DNA of 37,204 nucleotides, from positions 1 through 37,204 of the forward strand of contig CAZWUW010000019.1 of NCBI GenBank assembly GCA_964636895.1. The letters are read 5' to 3'. The notes under the pieces are model-generated. The model ran no database searches. It was not told where the DNA came from and saw nothing but the letters and a program-made list of their open reading frames with translations. Shown piece by piece: positions 24,124 through 33,555 of the stretch. The stretch is from CAZWUW01 sp964636895. GTDB taxonomy: Bacteria > Bacillota > Thermincolia > Thermincolales > CAZWUW01. Position numbers and translations under genes: made by a program. Position 1 is the stretch's first letter. Each line of letters begins with the position of its first letter.

Positions 24124-24726
24124 CTAGATTCTAAACCCTTTGAACTCTTCCATCGTAGCTTGTCCCTGCTGATTTATACCCTCCGACCTAAGCACTTTTA
24201 TAAAGGTCAGCCAAAGAATTTTCAGATCCAGCCAAAAGGACCGGTTATCTACATACCAAACATCCAAAATAAATTTTTCTTCCCAACTAATGGCGTTTCT
24301 TCCATTCACTTGCGCCCAACCGGTTATGCCGGGTCTTACATCGTGGCGGCGAGCCTGTTCGGGCGTATAGCGAGCCAAATATGCCATGAGCAGAGGCCGG
24401 GGGCCAACCAGGCTTAACTCTCCCTTAAGCACATTAAAAAACTGAGGTAATTCGTCCAAACTGTATTTACGCATAAATCTGCCAAAAGCTGTTAGCCGCA
24501 TTTCATCAGTTAATAAATTACCATGCTTATCACATGCATCCGTCATAGTACGAAATTTATAAACATAAAATGGAATGCTATGCAAGCCGGGCCGCAATTG
24601 TTTAAAAAGCACCGGTGCGCCGAGCTTCAGGCGAACCATTATAGCTACAACAATCATTACCGGTAAAAGTACAATCAGCATGCAAAGTACCGAAAACAAA
24701 TCAAATATCCGCTTCACAATTATCAT
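24124..24726 (-). CDS. pglC: PglC/EpsL-like initiating phosphoglycosyltransferase
   Basis: This 200-residue monotopic enzyme has a re-entrant membrane helix (about residues 8-30), then FKQLRPGLH, YKFRTM, the catalytic Asp-Glu dyad in SLDELPQ, LSLVGPRPLL and RPGITGWAQVNGRNAI. It transfers a sugar phosphate, probably the PglF/E/D product, to undecaprenyl phosphate to start repeat-unit assembly at the inner membrane face. Its start overlaps the upstream glycosyltransferase by about 26 bases; the first two codons can be read GTG then ATG, and I use the ATG. Confidence 0.9.
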   Translation of the reverse strand: MIIVKRIFDLFSVLCMLIVLLPVMIVVAIMVRLKLGAPVLFKQLRPGLHSIPFYVYKFRTMTDACDKHGNLLTDEMRLTAFGRFMRKYSLDELPQFFNVLKGELSLVGPRPLLMAYLARYTPEQARRHDVRPGITGWAQVNGRNAISWEEKFILDVWYVDNRSFWLDLKILWLTFIKVLRSEGINQQGQATMEEFKGFRI

Positions 24727-25987
24727 CACACGCCTGATTTATCAATTTATTATTGCCGGATGCTACCAGTTTACTAAGGTTTGCCAGGTAATTTCCGGCT
24801 AAGACTGCTCTGTTAAAATTATTTCTTACATAATTGAATCCGTTTTCCCCGTGCTGTTTTCGCAAATCAGGGCTATGCAAGTATGTTTTGATGACTTCTA
24901 TAATTTCTCTTGCATTTTCCGGTTCACAGTAAATGCCACACTTTGCCTGATTAACAACCATATCTCTTACAACCCCGTCAATACCTAGAATAACAGGTTT
25001 ACTGCAAGCCATATAATCAAATACCTTATTAGGGTATACCGTTTTAAATATCTCCACTTTCTTTAATACTGCAATTCCCACATCACAAGCGTAAACAAAA
25101 TCCTTTATCTTTTCTTTTGGCTGGGAAGGAATAAAGCTCACGTTTTGCATACCCTTTTCCTGCACCATATTGATTAGTCCGGCCTTCTCCATACCATCTC
25201 CAATCAAAACCATTAATACCTGAGGCAATTCCTTTTGCATCTGGTCGGCGGCCTGGATTAACTGCTGCAAATTATTTGCCACCCCATGCGCACCCATATA
25301 TAAAACTACAAATTTATCAGTCCAGCCATATTTCATCCGAATATCGACACTTTTTTTGTCTTTTATAAACAAGTCGAAATCCGCTCCATTTGGTATCAGC
25401 CATATTTTTTCGGATGGTACTCCTTTGCTTATTAAGGCTTGTTTAAAAGCAGGAGTTAAAACATTAATTGCTTTTGCCTTTTTATAAATATACTTTTCCA
25501 GCCAATATGACATTTTAATTATCGTTTTATTTTTTAGCACTCCTGTTTCGATGGCCGATTCCGGCCACAGGTCCCTAACTTCAAAAACGAGGGATCGGCG
25601 AAATCTCAAACTGGCAATAATGCCGGTAATTCCTACAAATAACGATGGCGAGGTGGCAATTATTATATCCGGACAATTTTTTAGTTTAAAAGCTGCGATT
25701 GACGAGGAAAAGGCAAATGAGAAATACCCCCAAAGCCTGCCCAAAAAGCCTTTGCTGTATTGTCCCGAAACATATGTCCTGATAACTGAAACATGATCTT
25801 CTTTTTCTTCAAAAATAAATTTGCCTTTCCACTTATCAGCCTTATTTCCGGTTGTATAATGAACCATACCGGAAATAACCGTTACCATATTGCCTTTACC
25901 GGTCCAATACCTGGAAAACTGATTAAAACGCGAACCCCCGCCCTGTTCTTTATCCAAATAATACTGATGAATGATTAAAATATGCAA
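24701..25987 (-). CDS. GT4 glycosyltransferase (WbuB/PglA-like)
   Basis: The 428-residue GT-B protein shows an N-terminal HILIIHQYY with a Gly-rich GGGSRFNQ loop, a middle DLWPES segment and the GT4 nucleotide-sugar site around FVVLYMGAHG and VFDYMACSKPVI. The DLWPES/QYY pattern is that of WbuB-type transferases, which often add the second sugar to an amino-sugar-primed carrier. The start is TTG with AGGTGAG six bases upstream. It immediately precedes the initiating transferase gene. Confidence 0.82.
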   Translation of the reverse strand: MHILIIHQYYLDKEQGGGSRFNQFSRYWTGKGNMVTVISGMVHYTTGNKADKWKGKFIFEEKEDHVSVIRTYVSGQYSKGFLGRLWGYFSFAFSSSIAAFKLKNCPDIIIATSPSLFVGITGIIASLRFRRSLVFEVRDLWPESAIETGVLKNKTIIKMSYWLEKYIYKKAKAINVLTPAFKQALISKGVPSEKIWLIPNGADFDLFIKDKKSVDIRMKYGWTDKFVVLYMGAHGVANNLQQLIQAADQMQKELPQVLMVLIGDGMEKAGLINMVQEKGMQNVSFIPSQPKEKIKDFVYACDVGIAVLKKVEIFKTVYPNKVFDYMACSKPVILGIDGVVRDMVVNQAKCGIYCEPENAREIIEVIKTYLHSPDLRKQHGENGFNYVRNNFNRAVLAGNYLANLSKLVASGNNKLINQACDDNCEADI

Positions 25988-26000
25988 TGTCAGCTCACCT

Positions 26001-28097
26001 TCAAAAATTCAGACTTATACTTTTATCAGCAACATTTAATTTCATATTATTGATTGTTATTTCGGGCACCCGCTCTTCAGGAGCAAATATGGTGATAAAC
26101 TTAGCATTCTTGCTTGCCACACTTAATGATAATGACAGGGCCTTTTCTTTATAGCTATAGTACCTGGAAATCCACCCTGCAGGGTCATTTTCCGCTCCGG
26201 CTGCCGTTTTCATTTTAGCCTCCAAAAGTCGGTTATCATCATCATTCAAAGCCATTGTCAAAACATAATAATTACCTTCCGGAGTAAAAAGGTTTACCCC
26301 CTGCCAGCTGGTTAACTGCAGATGATTGAAATTATACTTTGCCAGCAGCCAATGCAAACGCAATTCATGTTCAGATTTTAATTCCTTATGGCCAAACACC
26401 CTATCCATCACTACAAATATGTCTTTATTCACTGATATCACTTTTCGCCGATGCACCAGGGGCTCTGCCAAGCTGCAATAACCATAGTGCTCACCTGTAG
26501 TTTCCTGCATTTCCCCTGCTTTGACAAAACTCAATAGTTTTGCTTTGGTCCAATATAAAAATTTAAATCGCCTATACAATAACATCTGGTTTGCATTATC
26601 GACCGTTATTGTATTATGGGATGAGGTGCCCACAAAATGATAATGGTATTTCAATTCATCATTGTATAAATAAGAGCCAGGATCTTGCGCTATGTTTAAG
26701 CCTTGCCACCATAAGTCAACATGAAGCTGATCCGCTTGACCAAATCTATCCTTAACAGAACCACATCTGAATACCAAGAAATTTCCCGCGGAATGTCTTA
26801 ATACATGCAGACCGGCGGCAGGAAAGCTTTTACTTACAATTGCGGGTTTAATGACCGGACTTTTTAACGCATCAGGCCCAAATAACCATAACAATTCTTC
26901 ATCCCATGGGCCTGGTTCAAATACCCTGGATTTCCTAAGCAGGTAACTTAATGCATTAATTAACGGTCTGTAGTCCGTATAATCGCAAGCAGTCCATGGA
27001 TTTAATAACGCGCCGTCATTGGCCCCGTAATTGGGCAGCATACCATTAATATTATTCATATTTGATACTAATAATTCCAACGAATTCTCCATTACTTTCA
27101 TTACCCGTGGTCCCATGGGTTCATTGTTTAATTCAGCAATCCGGCACGCCCACAAATAATAATGCAAGGCTAATCTATGATAGTTATGTGAATTTTGACA
27201 ATACCCCCCATCTTCGTAAAATTGTTTTAGACAATCATTTTCTAATATATTTCTCCCCAGGCGCTTCCACTTTTCAGACTGTTTAAACCCCGGGAAGTAT
27301 ATCCCGATTACGTATAACCCCAGCGCTTCACCAATCAGATGATTATTATGCACCGCTTTTCGGGCGTAATCAATATTTGCTTCCAAATGTTCCCCATGAA
27401 GATACATCAGACTTACAATTCTTTGAAAATCCTCTTCCCGAAATAACGCGTCATCACGAAAGGCAAAAAAAGCAAAAAGCCAAACTAACACTCTTATCGC
27501 CAGTTCCTGTCCACTATTCCAATTGACGCCCAGTCTGTATACGTTATTTTCCTGCCATTCTTTTAATTCCTTACAAAAAACTTTACACCAATAAGAGTCT
27601 TTGGTTAAATAATAAGCTCTTACATAATCATAAACATAGCTAAACCTGTTCAGCTCCCAAACCAGTTTAATATCCCCGCATGCGGCTTCATGCTTCATCA
27701 CCCGGCTATAATGAACCTGCGGCCATAATGTTTTTCTAACGGGATTATAATGCCATTGTTTGGGCTTACCATAATTCCGAAGCTCTTTAGAAAAAGTTCT
27801 GATATATCCATTGGCAGCCTTTTCGGCATTGTTGATGATTAGTGGTGGATTTATGTTTTTGATTGAGGCTAAATGAAATGAATAGTCAATTGAAGTATCA
27901 ATGAGAAAAGGAGGGCCGGTGGCTGTACATATTTTTTTATGTAGATTGTTTTTCCATTTCTCGCTTGATTGGGCGTCAACGGGCCCAGTATATTCTTTAA
28001 TATTAAGGCGATTTTTTAGTTCATAGGATATTCTGTATATTGAACCTGATAAACCCAGTAATTTGAGTTCATGTACGAAATGCAACAGTATTTTCAT
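26001..28097 (-). CDS. heparinase II/III-like polysaccharide lyase
   Basis: The 698-residue protein fits the heparinase II/III family: an alpha/alpha-toroid (about 100-390) with AVHNNHLIGEALGLY, CQNSHNYHRLALHYYLWACR and MLPNYGANDGALL, followed by a beta-sandwich (about 410-690) with QADQLHVDLWWQG and FVGTSSHNTITVDN. Such enzymes cleave uronate-containing polymers by beta-elimination. No signal peptide is evident. In Wzy loci they may trim or release polymer. It follows the GT4 gene with a 77-base gap and has a weak ribosome binding site. The exact substrate is unknown. Confidence 0.8.
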   Translation of the reverse strand: MKILLHFVHELKLLGLSGSIYRISYELKNRLNIKEYTGPVDAQSSEKWKNNLHKKICTATGPPFLIDTSIDYSFHLASIKNINPPLIINNAEKAANGYIRTFSKELRNYGKPKQWHYNPVRKTLWPQVHYSRVMKHEAACGDIKLVWELNRFSYVYDYVRAYYLTKDSYWCKVFCKELKEWQENNVYRLGVNWNSGQELAIRVLVWLFAFFAFRDDALFREEDFQRIVSLMYLHGEHLEANIDYARKAVHNNHLIGEALGLYVIGIYFPGFKQSEKWKRLGRNILENDCLKQFYEDGGYCQNSHNYHRLALHYYLWACRIAELNNEPMGPRVMKVMENSLELLVSNMNNINGMLPNYGANDGALLNPWTACDYTDYRPLINALSYLLRKSRVFEPGPWDEELLWLFGPDALKSPVIKPAIVSKSFPAAGLHVLRHSAGNFLVFRCGSVKDRFGQADQLHVDLWWQGLNIAQDPGSYLYNDELKYHYHFVGTSSHNTITVDNANQMLLYRRFKFLYWTKAKLLSFVKAGEMQETTGEHYGYCSLAEPLVHRRKVISVNKDIFVVMDRVFGHKELKSEHELRLHWLLAKYNFNHLQLTSWQGVNLFTPEGNYYVLTMALNDDDNRLLEAKMKTAAGAENDPAGWISRYYSYKEKALSLSLSVASKNAKFITIFAPEERVPEITINNMKLNVADKSISLNF

Positions 28098-28174
28098 GAT
28101 TATTGAGCTTCACCATCCAATTACTGCCGTTTAACGTGGTAGTTGAGTTATCGCGTTGAAAACTTTGAGGCTTG

Positions 28175-29287
28175 TTATCTGTTATTAGTAACAAAACTAT
28201 ATACATTAAGTAGTTCTTTGCTGTTTTCAATCTCATTTTGTACCTTTCCAGCTTCACTATTATCCAAAGCATATTTAAGCTTTATTATTAAATCATTTTT
28301 GTCCATTGTACTAAAAAGCAATGCACCATCGGGTCTTTTCACACAATCACTGGCGATTATTTGATGTTTGAAATATATAGCTTCTCTTACTGCCACAGCG
28401 TCACCATCTCGATCAGTCGCCCTTATAAAAATATCACTTTTTTCTAAGACCCTGCTAAACTCGGAAGGCGTCAAATCATAATAGAATTTAATATTTTCAA
28501 CATCTCTAACTTTTCTTAGAATATCATTTTTATATTGAACATTTTCACTTCCATAAGCAACCAATATCAATCCAAATTTATCCAAATAATCCATTTTGAG
28601 TTCTTTTATAGCCTGAATTATTATATGAAATCCATAATGCTCTAATAAAGATCCGGAACTTACGATAACTTTGCCAAAACATTTTTTATAATCATCCATT
28701 TCTTTCTCTATTATGCTATTGGCTTTTTCTATATATCTAGGTAATAAAAAAGCTGGAATTGTAGTAATATGAGATGTAATTTTCATATCTTTTTTTAGAA
28801 ATACTTCCTGGTCATAATTAACCGTAATTATATGGTCATAATTGCTCAAACTTATTTTGATTAAGTTTTTGCGAAGCCAAGACCCATTAAGATAATATTT
28901 TATAAAACTACCACTATGAATTGTAATTATTTTTTTTGCCTTTTTATTAATCCAGTTAAATATAATTCCAACATATTGAAAATTATAGAATGCAGATACA
29001 TGATAATGGATAATTTCACCTTTATATTTTTTTATTGCAAACAAACTTTTTATTAATCTCATAACAATATTGCCGCTAACACATGTAATCGCCTTGTCTT
29101 TTTGTTTTTTCTCTTGCTGCATACCACTCGTATCCAAAACAAAACAATCATAATTTCCGGAATTATCTAATGTTTTTTTTAATCTTTCTATATGCACGGA
29201 GATACCACCGTACGGCGGAGGATAAGTACCCACAAGTAAAATTTGAAGCTTTATTTCAGGTGTATTTTCTTGACCATCCTGAACCAT
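28175..29287 (-). CDS. GT4 glycosyltransferase
   Basis: The protein of about 370 residues starts its first strand with QILLVGTYPPPYGGISVHIE, a GT4 opening, and has the donor-site region VSSGSLLEHYG and RATDRDGDAVAVREAIYF. It adds an unknown sugar to the lipid-linked repeat unit. The start is uncertain: AGGAGG is only two bases from a TTG at 29299 and 14 from the ATG at 29287, which I use. Base composition is markedly AT-rich, as in the next genes. A broken GT4-like N-terminus lies just upstream. Confidence 0.78.
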   Translation of the reverse strand: MVQDGQENTPEIKLQILLVGTYPPPYGGISVHIERLKKTLDNSGNYDCFVLDTSGMQQEKKQKDKAITCVSGNIVMRLIKSLFAIKKYKGEIIHYHVSAFYNFQYVGIIFNWINKKAKKIITIHSGSFIKYYLNGSWLRKNLIKISLSNYDHIITVNYDQEVFLKKDMKITSHITTIPAFLLPRYIEKANSIIEKEMDDYKKCFGKVIVSSGSLLEHYGFHIIIQAIKELKMDYLDKFGLILVAYGSENVQYKNDILRKVRDVENIKFYYDLTPSEFSRVLEKSDIFIRATDRDGDAVAVREAIYFKHQIIASDCVKRPDGALLFSTMDKNDLIIKLKYALDNSEAGKVQNEIENSKELLNVYSFVTNNR

Positions 29288-29332
29288 ACACAGAGTCAAC
29301 GCCTCCTATATAGAGATTTTCATACCCTTTTT

Positions 29333-29397
29333 TACTGTATACCGTAGCACCGCCAATAGGCGGCGGTAGTGGACCAACAGTTAATATTAATACTCAT
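29333..29397 (-). pseudogene. remnant of a GT4 N-terminus
   Basis: Immediately after the GT2 stop, an ATG (29395-29397) is followed in the next frame by LILTVGPLPPPIGGATVY, an opening typical of GT4 enzymes (V-G-P-L-P-P-P-x-G-G). The frame is shifted relative to the ATG and soon runs into unrelated sequence, so this is probably a decayed or deleted gene rather than a working one. It resembles but is not identical to the start of the intact GT4 downstream. Confidence 0.5.
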
Positions 29398-29400
29398 GTT

Positions 29401-30348
29401 TTAAAATGAACGATCCAAGCCTTGAAAACAATCGATATACGAGATCGATAGAAAAGAAGGATCACTGCCTTTTTTAAAGGCTCGGTTTATAGCCATTTGA
29501 TAATCTTCTTTATTTTCATTTATTATGTAGCCAGAATAAAGTAATCTTTTTAAGGCTAACTTGCTATATAATCGGTATAAAGCCAAAAGTAACGGGCTTA
29601 AAAAAGGATGATAAACTGTTTTTATGTATAACTGAGACACTAAATAACCATTATATACTTTTTGTGGGGACATTTTATAACTAGCACTCACCTTATGTTT
29701 AATTACAGAACTTGGAATGTATTTAATAAGAAAACCTTTTTTTTGTACGGTATTACAATAGACCCTATCTTCGCCACCGAAAAAAAACCGTTCATCTAAA
29801 AGACCGCACTCTTCTATTACATTTCGTTTTATCAGCATCATACAACCGCTAGCAAAATTAACGAATTTTACTCTATCATACTGGCCATTGTCGGTTTCTC
29901 CTTGTCCTCTGTGATGATCCCATAAAAATCCTTTTTTACTGCCTCCATACCAAATCTTATTTGATCCATAGTAATGAATTTTTCCAATAAGAATGCCAAC
30001 TCTTTTTTCTTTTTCTCCCGCTTCAACTAAAGGTTCTAAAAAATTTTTATCAACTACAGTATCATTGTTTAGCAAAAGAATATAATCAGACTCAAATTGC
30101 ATAGCTTTTTTTATGCCTACATTGCACCCTTTAGAAAAGCCTAAATTAGAATGGTTTTTTATTGTTACTAATTTTGGATGTGCTTTTTTTAGTCGCTCTA
30201 GCGAGTCGTCATGGGATGCATTATCTACCACAATAATCTCTTTATTTGGATAACTTACTTGATTTATAGAATTTATACATTCATTTGTATCATCAAAACT
30301 ATTGTAATTTAACAGAATAATAGCTATCTGAGCTCTATGTATGCTCAT
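29401..30348 (-). CDS. GT2 glycosyltransferase (rhamnosyltransferase-like)
   Basis: The 315-residue protein has a GT-A fold: AIILLNYNSFDDTNECI, IIVVDNASHDDS, LLNNDTVVD as the DxD-like metal site, and the later ASGCMMLIKR and ERFFFGGEDRVYC segments with the catalytic ED. This pattern is typical of WbbL-type rhamnosyl or related transferases, though the sugar is unproven. A C-terminal amphipathic/hydrophobic part may tie it to the membrane. The region is AT-rich. Confidence 0.86.
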   Translation of the reverse strand: MSIHRAQIAIILLNYNSFDDTNECINSINQVSYPNKEIIVVDNASHDDSLERLKKAHPKLVTIKNHSNLGFSKGCNVGIKKAMQFESDYILLLNNDTVVDKNFLEPLVEAGEKEKRVGILIGKIHYYGSNKIWYGGSKKGFLWDHHRGQGETDNGQYDRVKFVNFASGCMMLIKRNVIEECGLLDERFFFGGEDRVYCNTVQKKGFLIKYIPSSVIKHKVSASYKMSPQKVYNGYLVSQLYIKTVYHPFLSPLLLALYRLYSKLALKRLLYSGYIINENKEDYQMAINRAFKKGSDPSFLSISYIDCFQGLDRSF

Positions 30349-30374
30349 TTTTCTTTATCACTCTTTTCCATTGA

Positions 30375-31754
30375 TTATTTATATATAGTACCAAAATTTT
30401 CCTCAGACATAGGTGTCTGCCTTACCGCAGTTGTTAATTGTGGATTTACAAGAAAATATAAAGATATTGAAAGAGCAATTAAGACCCAACTAGCATCAAA
30501 AGAAAACATTCCATCATAAACTAAATTTCCTACAATCAATGCACTCAATGCTGCTCCTAAAGCAATGCAGGAATTGTTAAAGCTATTATCTTTTTTTGAT
30601 ACTCCTCGCACTATCAGCTTAGCAATAGTTACCAAAAAAATCGTTATCAATACTATAAAAGAAATAATCCCCTGCTCCGCTAATACAGTTAACAAAGCAT
30701 TATGAATTGTGGATATTTCAGAACCGGTGAATTCAGTAATTCCTCCATAACCTACGCCGAGCCCATTGGAAGAAACCAATGAATCATATAATGCATTGAA
30801 AAACGTATCACGTCCAAACATTGAATCGGTTTGAGTACTTCGAACCGATACTTTAAAAAATAAAGCTTCAAATATTTTTTGCGCAATACCCAATTTATAG
30901 CTAAATAACAAAAGGACTATCATAGTAGTTAAACTAAGCTTTATTAATCTAAAAAGTTTTTTTGTATCTGATAAGAATCCTATATATATAATCCCAATTG
31001 CAACCCCTATTATTGCCGAAAGTGACATTGTACCTATAAGCAATAGCCCGGAAGAACTCAAAATAATAATTTTCAATTTGTTTTTATTTAAACCCTCATT
31101 AAGAATTTGAGTAAGTATTATTAAAAAAACCACACCCAGAAAATACCCAAAGTAATTTGGTTCAAGAAATGGCCCTGAAGGTCTAAAGTAAGATTCATAT
31201 AAAATACCTGATGCCTTCTCATTTAAGGCATCTATATTTGAAAAGGGTAATTTAGGTATCTGATGAAATGTATAAAATTGTATTAATTGATACCAACCAA
31301 TCAACATTGGGATAACTGATGAATATAAAAAAGTATTCAAGAACCGCTTAAATGAAACAGGATACTTCATAACTAACAAACTAAAAACTATGACCCAAAT
31401 CCAACCAGTTAATTTTATTATAAATCTTGAAAATGAATCTCCACTAAAAAGGTTGGACGAATACATAATTGGAATAATAATCATAATCAAATTAATGAAT
31501 AATAATAAAAGCATTATATTCCCACGGGGTATACGTAAAAATGGACGTTTAATAAGTTCAAAAACAAAGAAAATAATTGCTATTATAGAAAATAATCTAA
31601 AGAACGAAATATTAAAGCCTCCGATTTGTATTATTGGATAAGCTCTTAGAGGCGCAGAGATAATTGCAGCTTGAAACCAAAAAATCGGGTTAATAAAGAA
31701 TGGCAATTTATTTATTGTATTATTTTCGTGGCAATAACTAAGATAAGTTGGCAT
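30375..31754 (-). CDS. Wzy-type polysaccharide polymerase / O-antigen ligase-like protein
   Basis: The 459-residue protein has 10-12 predicted membrane segments and a large external loop (about residues 300-350) with GRDTFFNALYDSL and GLGVGYGGITEF followed by IHNALLTVLAEQG. The conserved H-N in that last stretch is characteristic of the Wzy_C/O-antigen-ligase superfamily. It should polymerise exported repeat units on the outer face. AT-rich and poorly conserved, as is usual for Wzy. Confidence 0.82.
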   Translation of the reverse strand: MPTYLSYCHENNTINKLPFFINPIFWFQAAIISAPLRAYPIIQIGGFNISFFRLFSIIAIIFFVFELIKRPFLRIPRGNIMLLLLFINLIMIIIPIMYSSNLFSGDSFSRFIIKLTGWIWVIVFSLLVMKYPVSFKRFLNTFLYSSVIPMLIGWYQLIQFYTFHQIPKLPFSNIDALNEKASGILYESYFRPSGPFLEPNYFGYFLGVVFLIILTQILNEGLNKNKLKIIILSSSGLLLIGTMSLSAIIGVAIGIIYIGFLSDTKKLFRLIKLSLTTMIVLLLFSYKLGIAQKIFEALFFKVSVRSTQTDSMFGRDTFFNALYDSLVSSNGLGVGYGGITEFTGSEISTIHNALLTVLAEQGIISFIVLITIFLVTIAKLIVRGVSKKDNSFNNSCIALGAALSALIVGNLVYDGMFSFDASWVLIALSISLYFLVNPQLTTAVRQTPMSEENFGTIYK

Positions 31755-31782
31755 TACTTATAAATACCCTCCCTATCCCAAA

Positions 31783-33297
31783 CTAAGAAGTATATTTACC
31801 TTTAAATCTATATTGGTATAACACTATAATTGCTAAAAAAATATAAAAGGTTAAAGTAATTAATAACCCTCCTGTATTCCCAAACCATTTTTGAATAATT
31901 ATTCTTATGCTAAATATTAAACTAACTCCAAAAGACGTAATAAGTATATTAGCTAATAACCTTTTCCATCTAATTTGCCATTTAATAATTCTTTGACCTG
32001 CAATAATCGCAACAATATTGTAAAAAAGATAACTAAGAAATGTTGTATAAGCGGCAGCTAAATATCCATATAATGGAACTAAAATAACGTTCATAATAAG
32101 ATTTAATATTGCTGCTGCTATGCTCATAAACATTAGTAATCTAGTTCTTTTTACAAACTCCAAAGGCTTATGAGCATAAACTCCTAATTGCCACATTATT
32201 GCACCTGCTATAACAACTGGCATAATTACATGCCCCTGACGAAATTCAGGACCTAAAAGCAAACGAGCAAGATCTTCGCTAAACAACCAAATAAAGCCAA
32301 CAAGTATTACACCAGCAGTCATAAACCATTCAGTTATACTACCCAGCCATTTGCCGGTCTGTTCTTTATCACCTATACTCCATGACTTCATCAGAAATGG
32401 GTGCGCCGCTAATAATACTGGCGCCGTTAATAAACTTATTGCTCCTGTAATCAAAGTATAATTGGCGGAATAAATCCCTACTTCCGCGGCCCCACGAAAC
32501 CATTGAATTACATAACGATCGCCTACACTTAATATGTTTGAGGAGATAAACCAACCAATCATGGGTAGTCCATATACTGCAAATTCTCTTATACCCATCC
32601 ATAATGATTTATTTATACCTTCTTTAAATACTACTAAAGGTGATGGCAGGCGAGCCTTTCGCCATAACAACGGAATCATTAATAACGCACTGACTGCAGC
32701 ACCCCAAACTAAACCTTGTGCTTGCTTAATTACCACAAAGACAAAAGCAATACTTAATAAAACTTTTAGAATTGAGTTACATACAGTATAGAATGTATAC
32801 TCCCTGGCCCGCATTTCAGCCTGTAATACTACGGACAGTGGATTGAATAAAGACATGCCCAATATTAATAAAATACCTGGAAGGAAAAATGGTTTCCAAT
32901 CAGATGGAACCTTTTGAAATAAGAACGGGATTATAATTAAAACCAAACTAATAATTAAAACCCCAATTAGTCCCAAACTGCTCACGATAATATATTTTAG
33001 TTTAATTTGTTCATCTGCTTTTTCTTTAGCGGGAATAAAGCGATTAATAGCTTGTTGCAACCATTGGGAAAAAATCGCAGTTATTAATGCCGTTATACTC
33101 AACACCAAATTGTATTGCCCATATTCAGAAGTACTAAAAATGCGGGTAAAAACAGCCGCAGATAACAATCCCATAACAACTGGTATTATACTCCCCGGAG
33201 CATACATGATAATTTGTTTTAATAATCTATTTAAACTAAGACCTTTTTCTTCTTTTATCCCACTTGCCTCCTTGACTCCAAATGATTGAGATTTCAT
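31783..33297 (-). CDS. Wzx-type repeat-unit flippase
   Basis: The 504-residue protein has about 12-14 membrane helices and the polysaccharide-export/MATE-like pattern, with GLLSAAVFTRIFSTSEYGQY near the start and a mid-protein GLPMIGWFISSNILSVGDRYVI. It moves undecaprenyl-linked repeat units across the membrane. I start at ATG 33295-33297, seven bases after GGAG; the frame continues 19 codons upstream, but that part overlies an epimerase remnant in another frame. Wzx and Wzy together define this as a Wzy-dependent pathway. Confidence 0.86.
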   Translation of the reverse strand: MKSQSFGVKEASGIKEEKGLSLNRLLKQIIMYAPGSIIPVVMGLLSAAVFTRIFSTSEYGQYNLVLSITALITAIFSQWLQQAINRFIPAKEKADEQIKLKYIIVSSLGLIGVLIISLVLIIIPFLFQKVPSDWKPFFLPGILLILGMSLFNPLSVVLQAEMRAREYTFYTVCNSILKVLLSIAFVFVVIKQAQGLVWGAAVSALLMIPLLWRKARLPSPLVVFKEGINKSLWMGIREFAVYGLPMIGWFISSNILSVGDRYVIQWFRGAAEVGIYSANYTLITGAISLLTAPVLLAAHPFLMKSWSIGDKEQTGKWLGSITEWFMTAGVILVGFIWLFSEDLARLLLGPEFRQGHVIMPVVIAGAIMWQLGVYAHKPLEFVKRTRLLMFMSIAAAILNLIMNVILVPLYGYLAAAYTTFLSYLFYNIVAIIAGQRIIKWQIRWKRLLANILITSFGVSLIFSIRIIIQKWFGNTGGLLITLTFYIFLAIIVLYQYRFKGKYTS

Positions 33298-33301
33298 GAC
33301 A

Positions 33302-33490
33302 TTACTCCATTTTGAAAGGACTTTCCTTATCGATTTCATGCCTAATTTCATCAACCGCTTCCAGCTTACCCAAACCCATAAAGAGCCGATCCGGATAGTT
33401 AAAAACTACTCCCCGTTCTATTTCAGAAATATTCTTATATCCATGAACAACCCCCGGCGGAACTACAACAGAAATGGGATTATCATGTCT
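33302..33490 (-). pseudogene. 3' remnant of an RmlC-like sugar epimerase
   Basis: A 62-residue open stretch between BY-kinase and wzx reads SVVVPPGVVHGYKNISE and later VVFNYPDRLFMG and VDEIRH, matching the C-terminal half of dTDP-4-dehydrorhamnose 3,5-epimerase-like cupins. There is an in-frame stop before it and only 65 bases to the next gene, so the N-terminal two thirds are missing. It ends with TAA at 33302-33304, next to the wzx ribosome binding site. Confidence 0.72.
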
Positions 33491-33555
33491 TTATTTCACC
33501 TTTTATCCACATTCCCACAAATATCACCTTCTACCAAATTAGCGTATTTTTATTT

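Noticed and set aside
31783..33354. The longer wzx reading frame starting at 33354
   Set aside because: The extra 19 codons overlie the epimerase remnant in another frame, and the ATG at 33297 has a good GGAG site.
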